NCBI GenBank assembly: GCA_033220425.1
Contig: CM065648.1
Location: forward strand, 4,836,001-4,900,000
Source of the DNA: Lepraria neglecta
Taxonomy: Eukaryota > Ascomycota > Lecanoromycetes > Lecanorales > Stereocaulaceae
Length of the DNA: 64,000 nt
Direction: 5' to 3'
This document shows positions 33,661-45,433 of the stretch, piece after piece. The notes beneath the pieces were generated by a model. It was not told the DNA's origin. It ran no database searches and was given only the letters and a program-made list of their open reading frames with translations. Numbering within the stretch: position 1 is the first letter of the stretch; each line of letters starts with the position of its first letter. The position numbers and the translations under genes are program-made.

Positions 33661-35417
33661 ATGCTGTCTCTTTACTCCTCTCTCTCCTTCTGCTTAGTCG
33701 CCCTGAACAGCGTCACGGCTCAATACGTCCCTAATTCGCAGGCTCTCACTATCAAGGAAATCGAGCATTACTACCTCGATGCCGCTACTCATAGCTTCTT
33801 CTCTGCCATAACGCCCTGCACAAACTACCAAGACCCTACCGCCGCTGCCCCAAACAATGGACTGGGCATGCAGACCGCTGCTGAGTGGATCCGAACAGCT
33901 TTCCGTAAGCTCCGCCCTTGAGGGAGCCGTTGCTCTCATACACGCCGTTATATAAATACTAATAGCATTGCAGACGACTTCGTTACTGGTAGTATCTATA
34001 CTGGGTTGGGAGGTCTCGACGCGTCTATTGGGTTCGAGACCACTCGCGCTGAGAATGTTGGCCCCGCGTTCAACGATGCACTTCTCTTTTTCAGCTTCTT
34101 CTACAATGCCCAGGTCTCAAGTGAGTCCTCACTTCTGACAATCGACGGTCTCATAATACTGACTGGGAAATAGTGTCGGATCTTATCGCCTTGGGTGTTG
34201 TAACAGCCGTTGCAAATTGCGGAGGTCCAAAAATCCCAATGAAAGTTGGCCGTGTGGATGCTACCGCGGCAGGCCCATCTGGTGTTCCTGAACCTGAGAC
34301 CGACATCCAAACGACGTTGAACGAGTTCTCAACCGCCGGCTTCAACGACGGTGATACTATTGGGTTGACAGCATGCGGCCATACAATGGGTGGTGTTCAT
34401 CGTAACAGCTTCCCCCAAGTCGTGCCAGCCAGCGCCATCGGGCCCAATAATGCGGATGGTCGTGTTCCATTTGACGAGACCGTGGCTGTCTTCGATGTCG
34501 CAACTGTTAACGACTATGTCCATTCGACCGGCGACAAGGGCGGTCCTCTAGTCACAACTACTAACAAGACTGTCCAATCAGATCTACGCCTCTACCTTTC
34601 TGATAATAACCAGACTATCACCGAACTGTCTCAATCGTCAGCCTACTTCCAAGGACAATGCCAAGGCTTGTTCCAGAGAATGATAGAGACTGTTCCAAGC
34701 AACGTCTTCCTCTCGGCTCCCGTGGACCCTACAACAACGACGAACTTGAAGCCCGCCGCCATCTACCTCAACATCGACTGGAAAGGCAATATGGCTCTTT
34801 CTGGCTTCATGAGATACATTCAAGTCGCCGGGGCTGCCGCTCCCCCAGGCACTTTGAAAATCATATTGATCGGTCGAAACGGAAAGACAACGACCACAAG
34901 CGCCACTGGAACAATGTCTGCTGCAGACACCGGTACCGGCATCTGGGGCCCCACACGCTCATACCCCTTCACCTTGCCCTTCCCAGCAACAACTGGTCTC
35001 TCAGGCATCTCAGTCTCCGGCCAAACCTTCACGTTCCAAGACAGTATGTTCGTCGTTCCCGGCATGTCAAACTTCTCACCTACGCCACCGACATTCTCGA
35101 CCACCTCAAGCCTCAACACTGTCTCAACCTACACTGTCAACACGACCGTTGCTTATCTCACCACGGCCCCTCCCACCTCCCTCACAGCGACTTTCAACAT
35201 CCCTGTTCCCCAAACAGGAACCGTGAGTCCAAGAATCGACACATCGCAGACCGCCACACTCAAGAAAATTGGGACCGTCGGTCCATTCGTCATCTATTCC
35301 GCCATTAGTAGCCACAGTTTGAGCGCCAAGCAAGCTTACGGAACCAGCATGGATGTTGCTGCACCAGGACAAGCAGCAGGTGTTTTATTTTTCAAGCCAT
35401 TTAATCCAGCGGCATAG
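33661..35417 (+). CDS. Secreted haem peroxidase (plant/fungal peroxidase superfamily), 3 exons
   Basis: Exons 33661-33904, 33974-34120 and 34174-35417 sum to 1635 nt (544 aa). A signal peptide is clear (LSLYSSLSFCLVALNSVTA, cleavage near residue 20). The distal site AFHDF is built across the first intron, supplying the catalytic His. The proximal haem-ligand motif is TACGHTMGGVH, in the family's GHT context. Further conserved parts are VANCGGPKIPMKVGR and a DETVAVFDVATVNDYV segment. The last roughly 200 residues are Thr/Ser/Pro-rich beta-type sequence beyond the usual peroxidase fold, so the protein is longer than classical class II enzymes (about 350 aa). Known role of relatives: H2O2-dependent oxidation of phenolics outside the cell. 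The manganese or tryptophan oxidation site was not identified, so a lignin-type activity is not claimed. Confidence 0.85.
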
Positions 35418-35925
35418 GTACATTTTGGGGATATCTTACGAATTTATGACTGGACATATTGGACACGCAAACAAATTTATTAATTAGCATAGTATGTAAT
35501 ACAATAATCGAAGATTTACCTTGTTTCATAAATCTCTACCTATGAGATTCGTTCATTGCTTCGGACTCGAGTGATCCGTATGAATCCGAGGCCTTTACGA
35601 GTCCTCGAATGAGCACAAGGATCATGGACCCAAGCATCTCAGACACCAGCATACTGTCATGCGTGTTCCTTGCCTCGAAGTCGATACGGATCGTCAGGCC
35701 TCCGAAGCCCTCGCGAAAAGTTGTCAGCAACAAAGGAGGAAGGTGATGCGGTGAAAGACGTTTCCCGCGCTTCCGGTACCCATTGCTTGGCACAAACTCG
35801 TACGGCCAACAGGTTTGAGGCTGCAAAGGTGACTCAACTGTCAGCTGTGCATTACGCATGGGACAATTGAATTTTTCTACTGAAGGAGTCATCGAGTCCC
35901 CGGACAATATTCGTAGATTCAGTAC
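35418..35925. other. Intergenic stretch, no gene seen
   Basis: Downstream of the peroxidase gene; an AT-rich start (35440-35530) probably carries its polyadenylation region. No coding signal. Confidence 0.45.
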
Positions 35926-36401
35926 CTCAGACGTGTTGCCAAGCCCCTACGGGTTTGTCCAGCTAAGCCCCTGCGGGTTAGTTACGCAGATTACGCGGCC
36001 GGGTCGTAACACGTCTGAGCGCAAACTTCTGTTCCTTTGCTGTAAATTTCCTTATTTTTAACTTACTAAATACCATTTTTTCGACTTTGAACACCCTTGC
36101 TATTATACTTAACGCTCGGAGGATAATTCGACGACTGCGGTCATGTATTGTACCAGGAACTTTTGGGATTTCGGGGTAGAATGCAGTGTTCTTGGGGCCT
36201 GAGCAACGCAACTTCCCATACAATTTGAAAAATCGTTAACGACAAAACACCTGGTTTTGTAAAATTCGTCGACTGGTTATTTATCTACGCGCACGCCCTA
36301 ATCTTGTAAAATAAATTCAGACGTGCCGCCCCTATGCTGCGGAGTCAGCACTAAGAAACCCGAATAGGCTTAGCGCCGGCTTGCGGACTTGGCACGTCTG
36401 G
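35926..36401. mobile_element. Putative non-autonomous inverted-repeat element (MITE-like)
   Basis: The left end begins CAGACGTGTTGCCAAG (35928) and the right end is an imperfect inverted copy finishing CTTGGCACGTCTG (36400). The likeness continues inward (left AGCTAAGCCCCTGCGGG near 35960-35980; right, inverted, GCTAAGCCTATTCGGG). Inside the left end, CTCAGACGTGTT (35926-35937) is repeated as the perfect inverted AACACGTCTGAG (36008-36019). The AT-rich middle has no gene. The length of about 475 bp fits a MITE. The CAG start recalls hAT-type ends, but no convincing 8-bp target duplication was seen. Confidence 0.55.
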
Positions 36402-36648
36402 GGGACTAAGGCAATTCGTAGACAACTCGTGCCGGGTGGATGAGTCAGCTTAGCCTATCTTCATCCCACCGGAGGGCTTCAATCCGAGCCGACTGGGAAC
36501 ATAGCATATACAATATAACTTATAGTCATGGAATTCTGCTGTAATAATAATATGAACTCTGCTGCATCAATTGTCACACATACATACTACACAACCATTA
36601 GGTCCTGGATACATCCCTCCCATCATCGGCGAAGAGCCAGCGCTCCTA

Positions 36649-39600
36649 ATGACCTCGGCGACGCCGTGGGGGGCTATCCCTCAGTCTGAGGGAGTCGCGC
36701 AGGCTGTCGAGCACGCGGCTGAGAAATTCGAGGATCAATTACCCCACAATGTTGAAGAGAAACTCCCTTTCAAGGACCCGTCGGGCACCGCTACAGACTC
36801 AGACGAATCCAGCGAACTGGAGAAAATTGGCAGCACTCAAGAAGTCGCCCACCTTGCACGGCAACTTACTCAACAATCCCACCAGCAAGGCGCAAGCGAG
36901 TACAAACACAATCGGTTGGCTCCAGCGAGCTCTATCAAAGATATTGGAGGGGCATACCGCAATTCGTTCATAGACTCGAGCGATCCTGCGCTCGATCCAG
37001 GCTCTGGGCAGTTCAAGCCTGAAGCATGGGTCAGGACATTAATTGGGTTACAGTCGCGGGATCCGGAGAGATATCCTCAAAGAGTTGCGGGTGTTGCATA
37101 CAAGAACCTCAATGTTCATGGCTTCGGCAGTCTTACGGATTACCAAAAGTACGTGGGGTCGTGAGGTGCATTTAGCCGTGCTTGCTGACAATATCTTCTC
37201 AGAACATTCGGCAATTACCCTCTCGAAGTCGGCTCCATATTCAATAAGGTTACCGGCCGAGGGAAACATAAGATACAGATTCTACGGGACTTTGAGGGAT
37301 TGGTACACAGTGGGGAGATGCTAGTCGTCCTTGGTCGACCAGGTTCGGGATGCTCTACGCTTCTGAAGACAATAGCTGGGGAGACACATGGCTTTTTTAT
37401 CGACTCGAAGTCAGAGATCAATTATCAGGGCATACCTAAGGATACCATGCACAAAGATTTCCGCGGCGAATGCATGTACCAGGCCGAAGTCGACGTACAT
37501 TTCCCTCAATTGACAGTCGGCCAAACTCTCAACTTCGCAGCCCAGGCCAGAGCACCGCGAAATCGAATCCCAGGCGTCACTCGTCAGCAGTATGCCAAAC
37601 ATATGACGGATGTCATCATGACAATCTTCGGCCTCACACACACATTCAATACCAAAGTTGGGAATGACTTTGTTCGTGGCGTTAGTGGAGGAGAAAGGAA
37701 ACGAGTCAGTATCGCGGAGGCGGCACTGGGTGGTAGCCCGCTACAATGCTGGGACAACAGCACTCGTGGACTAGACAGTGCCACTGCTTTGGAATTCGTC
37801 AAGACCTTGAGGATTTCGACTAGCTTGGCTGGCTCAACTGCGGCAGTTGCGATCTATCAGGCATCACAGAGCATCTATGATATATTCGACAAAGTGGTGG
37901 TGCTGTACGAGGGTCGGCAAATCTACTTCGGCTCTACAACATCAGCCAAAGCATTTTTCGTTGATATGGGCTTCCACTGCACCGAAAGAGCTACGACTGG
38001 CGACTTTCTGACTTCTTTGACGAACCCGGCGGAGAGAATCGTTCGAAAAGGCTTCGAGGGCCGCGTTCCAAGGACGCCGGACGAGTTCGCTGCAGTGTGG
38101 CAAAAGAGCCAGGAACGAGCTCGTCTTCTCCAGGATATTGAGTCATTCGACCGAGAGTTCCCAATTGGAGGAGAACATTTGGAGAAGTTCCAGTACTCGC
38201 GGAAAGCCACGATGGCTAGGGGACAGCGGACTAAATCACCTTACACCATCTCTGTACCGATGCAGGTCCGGCTCTGCATTCAACGAGGCTTCCAGAGACT
38301 CCGTGGAGACATGAGTCTAGCGTTATCTGGCATCATTGGCAATACTGTCATGGCTTTGATCATTGGAAGCGTTTTCTACAATCTCGCCGCCAATACAGGT
38401 ACTTTCTACAGTCGAGGCGTCTTACTTTTCTTCGCTATCTTACTCAATGCTTTTAGTAGCTCTCTCGAGGTATGTCTAGGTGTGTTCCTGTGATTTTAGC
38501 GGCCTTGCTGACGGTGTGATTCCAGATCTTGACGCTATATCAGCAAAGAGGCATTGTGGAGAAGCATTCCAAGTATGCCTTTTACCATCCTTTCTCGGAA
38601 GCTATTGCTTCCATGATCTGCGATCTGCCGAATAAAATGGTTACATCAGTCTTCTTCAATCTTACTCTGTACTTCATGACTAATCTTCGACGGACACCTG
38701 CGGCATTCTTCACCTTCTACCTGTTCTCATTCGCCTGTGTCTTGACTATGTCTATGGTATTTAGGACCATTGGTGCCCTCTCTCGCACGCTTGCTCAGGC
38801 TATGGCCCCTGCTGCAGTATTCATCTTGGCTCTCATCATCTATACCGGCTTCACAGTTCCCATACGAGATATGCATCCATGTAGGTAGCAGCCTCAGATC
38901 CTCATGAAACTTCTCGCTAACAATGTGCTTAGGGTTTCGTTGGATTAATTACTTAGACCCAGTAGCATATGCTTTCGAAGCCCTTATCATCAACGAATTC
39001 CATAATCGTGAATTTCCATGCTCGGATTTCGTACCTTCGGGCCCTTCGTACAATAATATTACCCCGGACAAGCGAGTATGCAGTGTCGTGGGCTCAAAGC
39101 TTGGATCAAACTTCGTCAATGGAGATGACTACTTTGAAACTAGCTTCTCATACTACCACTCCCATCTATGGAGGAATCTTGGTATCATCTTCGCTATCAT
39201 GGTGGGTGCCTGCGCTATTTACCTGGTGGCAACGGAATACATCTCAGCCCAACGGTCCAAGGGCGAAGTTCTTCTTTTTCGTCGTGGCATGGTTCCTGCG
39301 CTGGGGAATAAAGATGATGAAGAGGATATCGCCGATGACCGTCCCACTGCCGAAGGTGTCGTTGCTGCTAGAACAAAGTCTGAGATCCCCCCAACCATTC
39401 AGAAACAGACAGCCATTTTCCACTGGCAAGGTGTCAACTATGACATCAAGATCAAGAGCGAGCCAAGGAGATTGCTGGATGATGTGGATGGCTGGGTTAA
39501 GCCTGGAACTCTGACGGCTTTGATGGGAGCTTCAGGAGCTGGCAAGACCACCTTACTTGATGCACTGGCCAGTCGTGTAACCATGGGTGTTGTCAGCGGC

Positions 39601-41406
39601 CAAATGCTCGTCAACGGACGCCAACGAGATAGCGGATTTCAGCGAAAGACGGGCTATGTGCAGCAACAAGATCTTCACCTTGCAACAACTACTGTCAGAG
39701 AAGCTCTGAACTTCAGTGCCATTCTGCGACAACCCAAAACCATGCCCAAGAAGGAGAAGTTGGCATATGTTGACGAAGTGATCAAGGTCCTGGAGATGGA
39801 AGGCTATGCCGACGCTATCGTTGGCGTTCCTGGTGAAGGCCTCAACGTCGAACAGCGCAAACGTCTCACAATCGGTGTTGAGCTTGCCGCCAAACCTGCA
39901 CTTCTACTCTTCCTTGATGAACCCACCTCCGGACTCGACAGTCAGACGGCCTGGTCTATCTGCAACCTTCTCCGCAAGTTGGCAAACAATGGTCAAGCAA
40001 TTCTATGTACTATCCATCAACCTTCGGCCGTGCTCTTCCAGGAATTCGACAACTTGCTTTTCCTCGCTAGCGGTGGCCGGACAGTCTACTTTGGAGACAT
40101 TGGCGACCGCTCCAAGACTTTGACAAGCTATTTCGAGCGCAACGGTTCCAGGCCATGCGGCGACGAGGAGAACCCTGCAGAATGGATGCTGGATGTGATC
40201 GGCGCTGCTCCAGGATCCCAGAACCCGATAGACTGGCCTCAAGTGTGGCGCGAATCGGAAGAAAAGGAAGCCATCAGAGAGACATTAGCGGAGATGAAGT
40301 CGGAGCTCAAAGGCAGACCCGTCGACAATGATCCTACAGCATTACGAGAATTCGCCGAACCATTCAGCCTCCAGCTCTGGACCGTCACCAAGCGCGTCTT
40401 CGAACAATACTGGCGAACACCCTCCTACCTTTACTCCAAGACCCTACTATGCTCAGGCTCCGCCCTCTTCATCGGCTTCTCCTTCTGGGACTCAGCCGTC
40501 AGTATCCAAGGTCTCCAGAATCAGCTCTTCTCTATTTTCATGCTCATAACCATCTTTAGCAACATCGTCCAACAAACCATGCCTCATTTCGTCACCCAAC
40601 GCGCTCTCTATGAAGTCCGAGAACGACCATCGAAAACATACTCGTGGAAAGTCTTCATGCTCTCAAACATCATTGTCGAACTACCGTGGAATACACTAAT
40701 GTCCATCATAATATTCTTCTGCTTCTACTACCCCATCGGCATGTACAAAAACGCCATTCCCGACCACCAAGTCCACGAGCGCGGCGTACTAATGTGGCTC
40801 TTCATCTGGGCATTCCTTCTATTCACCTCCACTTTCACCGACATGATCGTCGCGGGCATCGAAACCGCAGAAACGGCCGGCAACATTGCTCAGCTCCTCT
40901 TCTCCCTTACCCTCATCTTCTGCGGTGTCCTCGCCAGCCCTACCGCTCTCCCAGGTTTCTGGATCTTCATGTACCGCGTCTCGCCCTTCACATACCTAGT
41001 CGACGGCATGCTCAGCACCGGCCTCGCCAACAACGCCATCGTCTGCTCCTCAATCGAACTCGTCAAAATCAATCCTCCTTCAGGCCAAACCTGTGGGCAA
41101 TACTTACAAGACTTCATCAACACCAAAGGCGGCTACGTTACCGACTCCTCTGCCACCGCAAACTGCGAGTATTGCTCAATATCCAAAACAAACGTCTACC
41201 TCACGCAGCTCAGCTCGTCATACTCGAATCGATGGCGGAATTTTGGGATAATGTGGGCTTTTATCATCTTTAATGTGTTTGGGGCGCTGTTCTTGTATTG
41301 GTTGGCTCGTGTGCCAAGGAAGCAGAAGGTGCAGGAAAACGCGCCTGTTGATGCTGTTAGTAGAACGCAGACGAATGTTTCTAAGGTGGCTACGAAGGAC
41401 GTGTAG
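36649..41406 (+). CDS. PDR-type ABC transporter (ABCG full transporter), 4 exons
   Basis: Plasma-membrane ATP-driven exporter of hydrophobic compounds, often drugs or plant toxins. Exons 36649-37148, 37203-38469, 38526-38880 and 38933-41406 sum to 4596 nt (1531 aa). Layout is NBD-TMD twice. NBD1: [13 protein letters not shown] (Walker A), [14 protein letters not shown] (signature), [14 protein letters not shown] (Walker B region). NBD2: [47 protein letters not shown]. The variant Walker A with Cys in NBD1 and the altered signature in NBD2 are the normal asymmetry of the PDR family. Each TMD has about six hydrophobic segments, and a Cys-containing extracellular loop lies near the end. ATG 36649 is the first in-frame Met after a stop at 36553; a short upstream exon remains possible. 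Confidence 0.93.
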
Positions 41407-41679
41407 GCGTAACGTATTAAAGGAAGGGCAGGGTTCTGTATGGGACGAAAAGCATTGCATAGCGCTAGCGATATTCTATGAGATAGAGCTTTATAGCAGA
41501 CATCAGGCAGCCTGATGATGAACATAGATAGGGACTTTGTTAGGTATATACCGTTGTAATTGATACGTTAGCAACACAGCTTTACAATAACTTTCTTGAA
41601 CGGGGACTACGAAATCGAATGTGCCACAAGTAAAGTGGCCGAATGCTGCGTGAAACAATGACATAACCCTCGTGAACCC

Positions 41680-42435
41680 CTGGCAGAAATATACAAGAAA
41701 TTTCCCTCAGTCTACAGCCCCTCCGAATCCGTCCTCCCCTACACAATCAGTGGGGTCGGCCTAAAGGGTGTAATACATCTAGGCGGATTCCTAGGTATGT
41801 CCACCGCACACTCCCTCAAACAACCTCCCTTATTCTATCTATTCCAATATTTCGTATTTGTGCCTGCGTCTAGGGTACTAGTCTAGGGTATTTACGACAT
41901 CTCCCCCCACTACACCCGCTCCGACACCACTCATGACCTTCTCGTCTCCAACTCCCACCTCGGCAAACCCACTAGCTACCTGCTTCTGCAAATCCGAATC
42001 CTACGCAGCTCGCATCACCACCGCCGGCACCACCCTCGCCTCGACTTTCTTGTCAAAGGAGTCAAAGCCACCGGCTACTGTGAAGTTGCAGCCAGACCAC
42101 ACCCTAAGCATCATCCAGCTCCTTGTCAACCGCATAAACGTAGCCCACAAATTCACTATTCATCGAAAGTGAGGTACTGGCTCCAGTCTCTGATATATAG
42201 GTCGTCCTAATGCGCGGCTACGGCCTCACAACCATCGGCACCACCATCAAAAGAGTCCGTCTTCCGCGCAATCTACACCCAACAAAACGCCTCCGTCCAG
42301 ACCACAGCACTCCTAATCCGCAACGCGGCGCTGGCTGCTGGTGACAGGGTGAGGGGAAAAGCGGAGAGGGAGAAAGCTGCTATTGATCCACGGTTGCAGG
42401 CTTTGAGCGAGAGTGAAGTCAAAGGGGTGTTTTGA
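41680..42435 (+). pseudogene. Decayed coding remnants of unknown family
   Basis: A segment (about 41685-41800) reads EIYKKFPSVYSPSESVLPYT then GVGLKGVIHLGGFLG, ending at a good donor (GTATGTCC). An acceptor (CTAGTCTAG near 41885) follows, then ARITTAGTTLASTFL (about 42010), and later FRAIYTQQNASVQTTALLIRN with a charged tail to a stop at 42433. These look like exons of one gene, but they lie in different frames and I could not join them without breaks. I do not recognise the family. Confidence 0.3.
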
Positions 42436-42681
42436 GATGAACAAAGCTACTGTAGAAAGGCCGTGGGGGCTTTGCGTTAGGGAGATGGAGAGGAACCGGT
42501 TATATGAGAACAACGCTTAGGGGATTTGATTTATTGTTGGGTTTTATTCATAAGTTAGCCCTATCCTCTGAATTGATAGAGAAACACAAGAAGCTCTTGG
42601 CTGAAAAGTGACAAGAATTCAAGGTAAGGGACGAAGAAACAATAAAAAAGGATGAAGAAACCGCTCATCATGCTCCGCCCA

Positions 42682-45116
42682 TCATGCTTCGCCAATCTGA
42701 TCTTCTAATTCTTCTTCTGGATCTGCTCCTGCTGATAGCTCTGGCTCTGGCTCTTCTGAAGCCGCTGGAGCTGGTTCCGCTGCTTGTTCTGTCGCTGCAT
42801 GGTCAACTGCTTGCTCCGTCGATGCATGTTCAGCCGCTTCATCTGCTTCAGATTCATCTTCTCCTGGCGTTTCCTGAGTATGCTGAGCACCGGGGGCCTG
42901 TTCCGCTGCTTCCTCTGTCGCTGCGCCTACAACAGCATACTCGGTTGCTGCATTCTTAACCGTTTCGCCTGCTTCAGGTTCACCATCTTCTGGCATATCC
43001 TGGAAATTTTGAGGACACGGGGCCTCATCATCGTCGTTACCGGAGGAGGAAGATGACGAGAATGCTGACTGAGGCGCTGGGAGTGGGGGCGAACATTCCG
43101 GATCCAACGTTCTATGTGTATCGATAAGAGCAGGGGCTGTTCGCAAAGTTGAACGATCTTTCCAGTTCGTCACGATGCAATCATCGGCCGGCTGCTGCGG
43201 AGGAGCAGAACTGGGCGTCTGTCCACTCTGGTTAGCCTGCCTAACGGCATGATCGCGGCTCTGTTCGAGCCCGGTGTCGTCCCTTGCGGTATCGAGTATA
43301 TCATCACCTGGTGCGTAGGACATCCCACTCACCACACTCAATCTAGGCCCCTCGATTGGATCCACGTTCAGATTATCTGTCTGAGCTGCCTCTTGATCCC
43401 GGGCAGTAGCCTGTACAGCAGGTCCGACAAGATTGAGCGAGCCATGTGGTGAAGCTGGCAGATCCGCAAGTGGACCCTCTCTCAGAGTTGTCTCTTGGTC
43501 CGGGGCAGTAGCCGGTAGATCTGCTTCAATCGCATTGAGCACGCCGCGTAGTCCGGCCAGTTCTTCTGCAAGACGATCTTGCGGTGAGGCAGCATCGTTC
43601 TCTGGCTGCGCCGCAGGAAAATCAAGCTGGTTGAGATCTGGCATGACCATGTTCTGAGGGATGCTGTTGTACCTCCCATTGAGTTCTTCGGGGCTTAGAT
43701 AAAGACGTTCACCCGTTCCCACGGTCGTATTTGGAGCCGGGATGGGTTCCTCTGTCTGTGCTGCCTCATAGTCCCAAGACCTCATCAGCAGAGGAGGTAG
43801 ATCTCCAGGATGCGAACCATAGGGTGGTGGCGTAGCTGACACTTCTGAAGGACCATCTTGCAGGGCTGCTGCAACATTGCCTAGCTCTCCTGCAGGACGG
43901 AGCGGGTTGCGATCCGGGACCAAGGGACTTACAGGTGTTAAGGGACCTTCTCCCCTAGACCTGGGTATCTCTGTGCCGATGCCCATTTCCACTGGCTGCG
44001 TTGGTGGGTGGAGAAATGCAGGTCTGCGTACTCGACGAGTAGGAATCGGCGGCTCAGCAGGTGGAAGTTCTGCGGGCCCTCTTGATTCAGCTTGGAGCTC
44101 CTGCAGGCGGATTTGGCTGTTGCCTACTGACGTGTCCTCTGATTGATTCCTATCAATTACCTCCTGCTGCTGGCGACGGGTGCGCATTTCCTGGCGCCAA
44201 CACTCCTCGCGCCCCCACAGCACGGACAACCAAAGTAAGTCTCTCACAGCCTTTACATTATGCCATAACCAGTACAAGCAAGCCAGGGCGAGTCCTAGCA
44301 CAGCTGGTATTCCGAGGCCGAGGCCAAGACCGAAGGCTAGCTTATGTCGCGAAACGAGGCTTCCGGATTTGGAGGGGCGAGCGGATTCAGTGAAGGTCGA
44401 TTGAGTGTTTGGTACAGTGGCAGCAGCCGGTACAGAAGTATTTGACGTAGGCAAGGTAGTCAATAAAGGTGAAGATGGCAGGGAAGTAGTCGTCGGAGGT
44501 ATCGTTGTGCTGTAAGAGCTTGAGGCGCTTTCTGCCGACCAGAAAGATATTGCATAGCTTGCGCTCACAGCCTCCGCAGAGGATGCCGAAAGGGCCAGGC
44601 TCAGCCCATTCTTAGCATTGTTGCAACAAGTTTCCTGGTAACTCGTGCCGCAGCAAAAATCTCCATCCCTGACAGCAGACCCTTGACATTGAACAACGTA
44701 AGGAGCTCGTGCTGTCCGTGTCAGCTGGGGCAAGTGCATTGGATGGCGGGATGCAAGATTACCATCACCACAGAATTTAGGGCAGATGCTGGCCTTGTAG
44801 GTCTTGTCGGTGCAAGCACCGCTGTAAATCACGCCTGAACCTGTGGCACATAGTCCGTCTAGAGGTACTCGGAGTCAGCACAATCCTTAGACTATAGAAG
44901 ATGAGAGTCATGGAGGAAAGCTTCAAGACTATCTGCTCGCAAAGCATGTCTTGCAATCAACGTTGCTGTGAGCATGAACAAGGGACCTCTCAGGATCGAT
45001 GACTTACTCGTCAAGCAGATATCGCCAGGCTCGCAGCAGAGGCTGGCGCTCGCTGTGGTATTGCAAGGACCTAAGTACAGATTGAGGCTTCCGCTGCTGG
45101 AGTAGCATGTAGCCAT
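42682..45116 (-). CDS. Single-pass, cysteine-rich surface protein, 2 exons (761 aa)
   Basis: Exons 45116-45008 and 44858-42682 join in phase across a 149-nt GTAAGT intron; 2286 nt in total. The N-terminal roughly 130 residues hold about a dozen cysteines in short motifs (ATCYSSSGSLNLYLGPCN, SLCCEPGDICL, ASICPKFCGDG, GDFCCGTSYQETCCNN). A Ser/Thr-rich stalk follows, then one membrane segment (LAFGLGLGLGIPAVLGLALACLYWL) and a long cytoplasmic tail with Pro-rich stretches (PPAEPPIPTRRVRRP) and an acidic Glu/Ala-rich, loosely repetitive end. There is no N-terminal signal peptide in this reading, so a signal-anchor or an upstream exon is possible. The architecture resembles fungal wall-sensor or receptor-like proteins; the function is unknown. 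Confidence 0.75.
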
Positions 45117-45433
45117 GATGATACGCAGTCTAGCGATGCAGTGATTCCAAAAGTCGAAGGATGTTGTGTAAAGACAGAATAAGGCGCGTCTTGGAAACTT
45201 CCATAACTACTCGTAGCCGTGACTTCCTGATCCGATTGACTCACAGCATCGTCTGAATGATTCTTTACAAATCAGGAACGATTATCGCTCGGCCATATTT
45301 GGCCCAATGTTCACATTTGCAGTAGCTACCGGGCTCGTAGTTTCTCGCTTAAAGTTGCGGAGTCTGTTCGAGCGCAGCTTGAAACTGAATGGCAGATCTA
45401 TTTCCCGTTTTCATGAAGCAAGATCGACTAGCG

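Noticed and set aside
34658-35308. 216-codon frame inside the peroxidase gene
   Set aside because: Out-of-frame reading of a Thr/Ser/Pro-rich region, which readily yields long open shadow frames.
40644-41273. 209-codon frame inside the PDR gene, His/Arg/Pro-rich
   Set aside because: Shifted-frame shadow of exon 4 of the transporter; no start context or known motif.
42684-42959. Leucine-rich frame of 91 codons on the plus strand
   Set aside because: It is the exact antisense of the Glu/Ala-rich tail of the surface protein; its hydrophobicity is a by-product of GAA/GCA codons read backwards.
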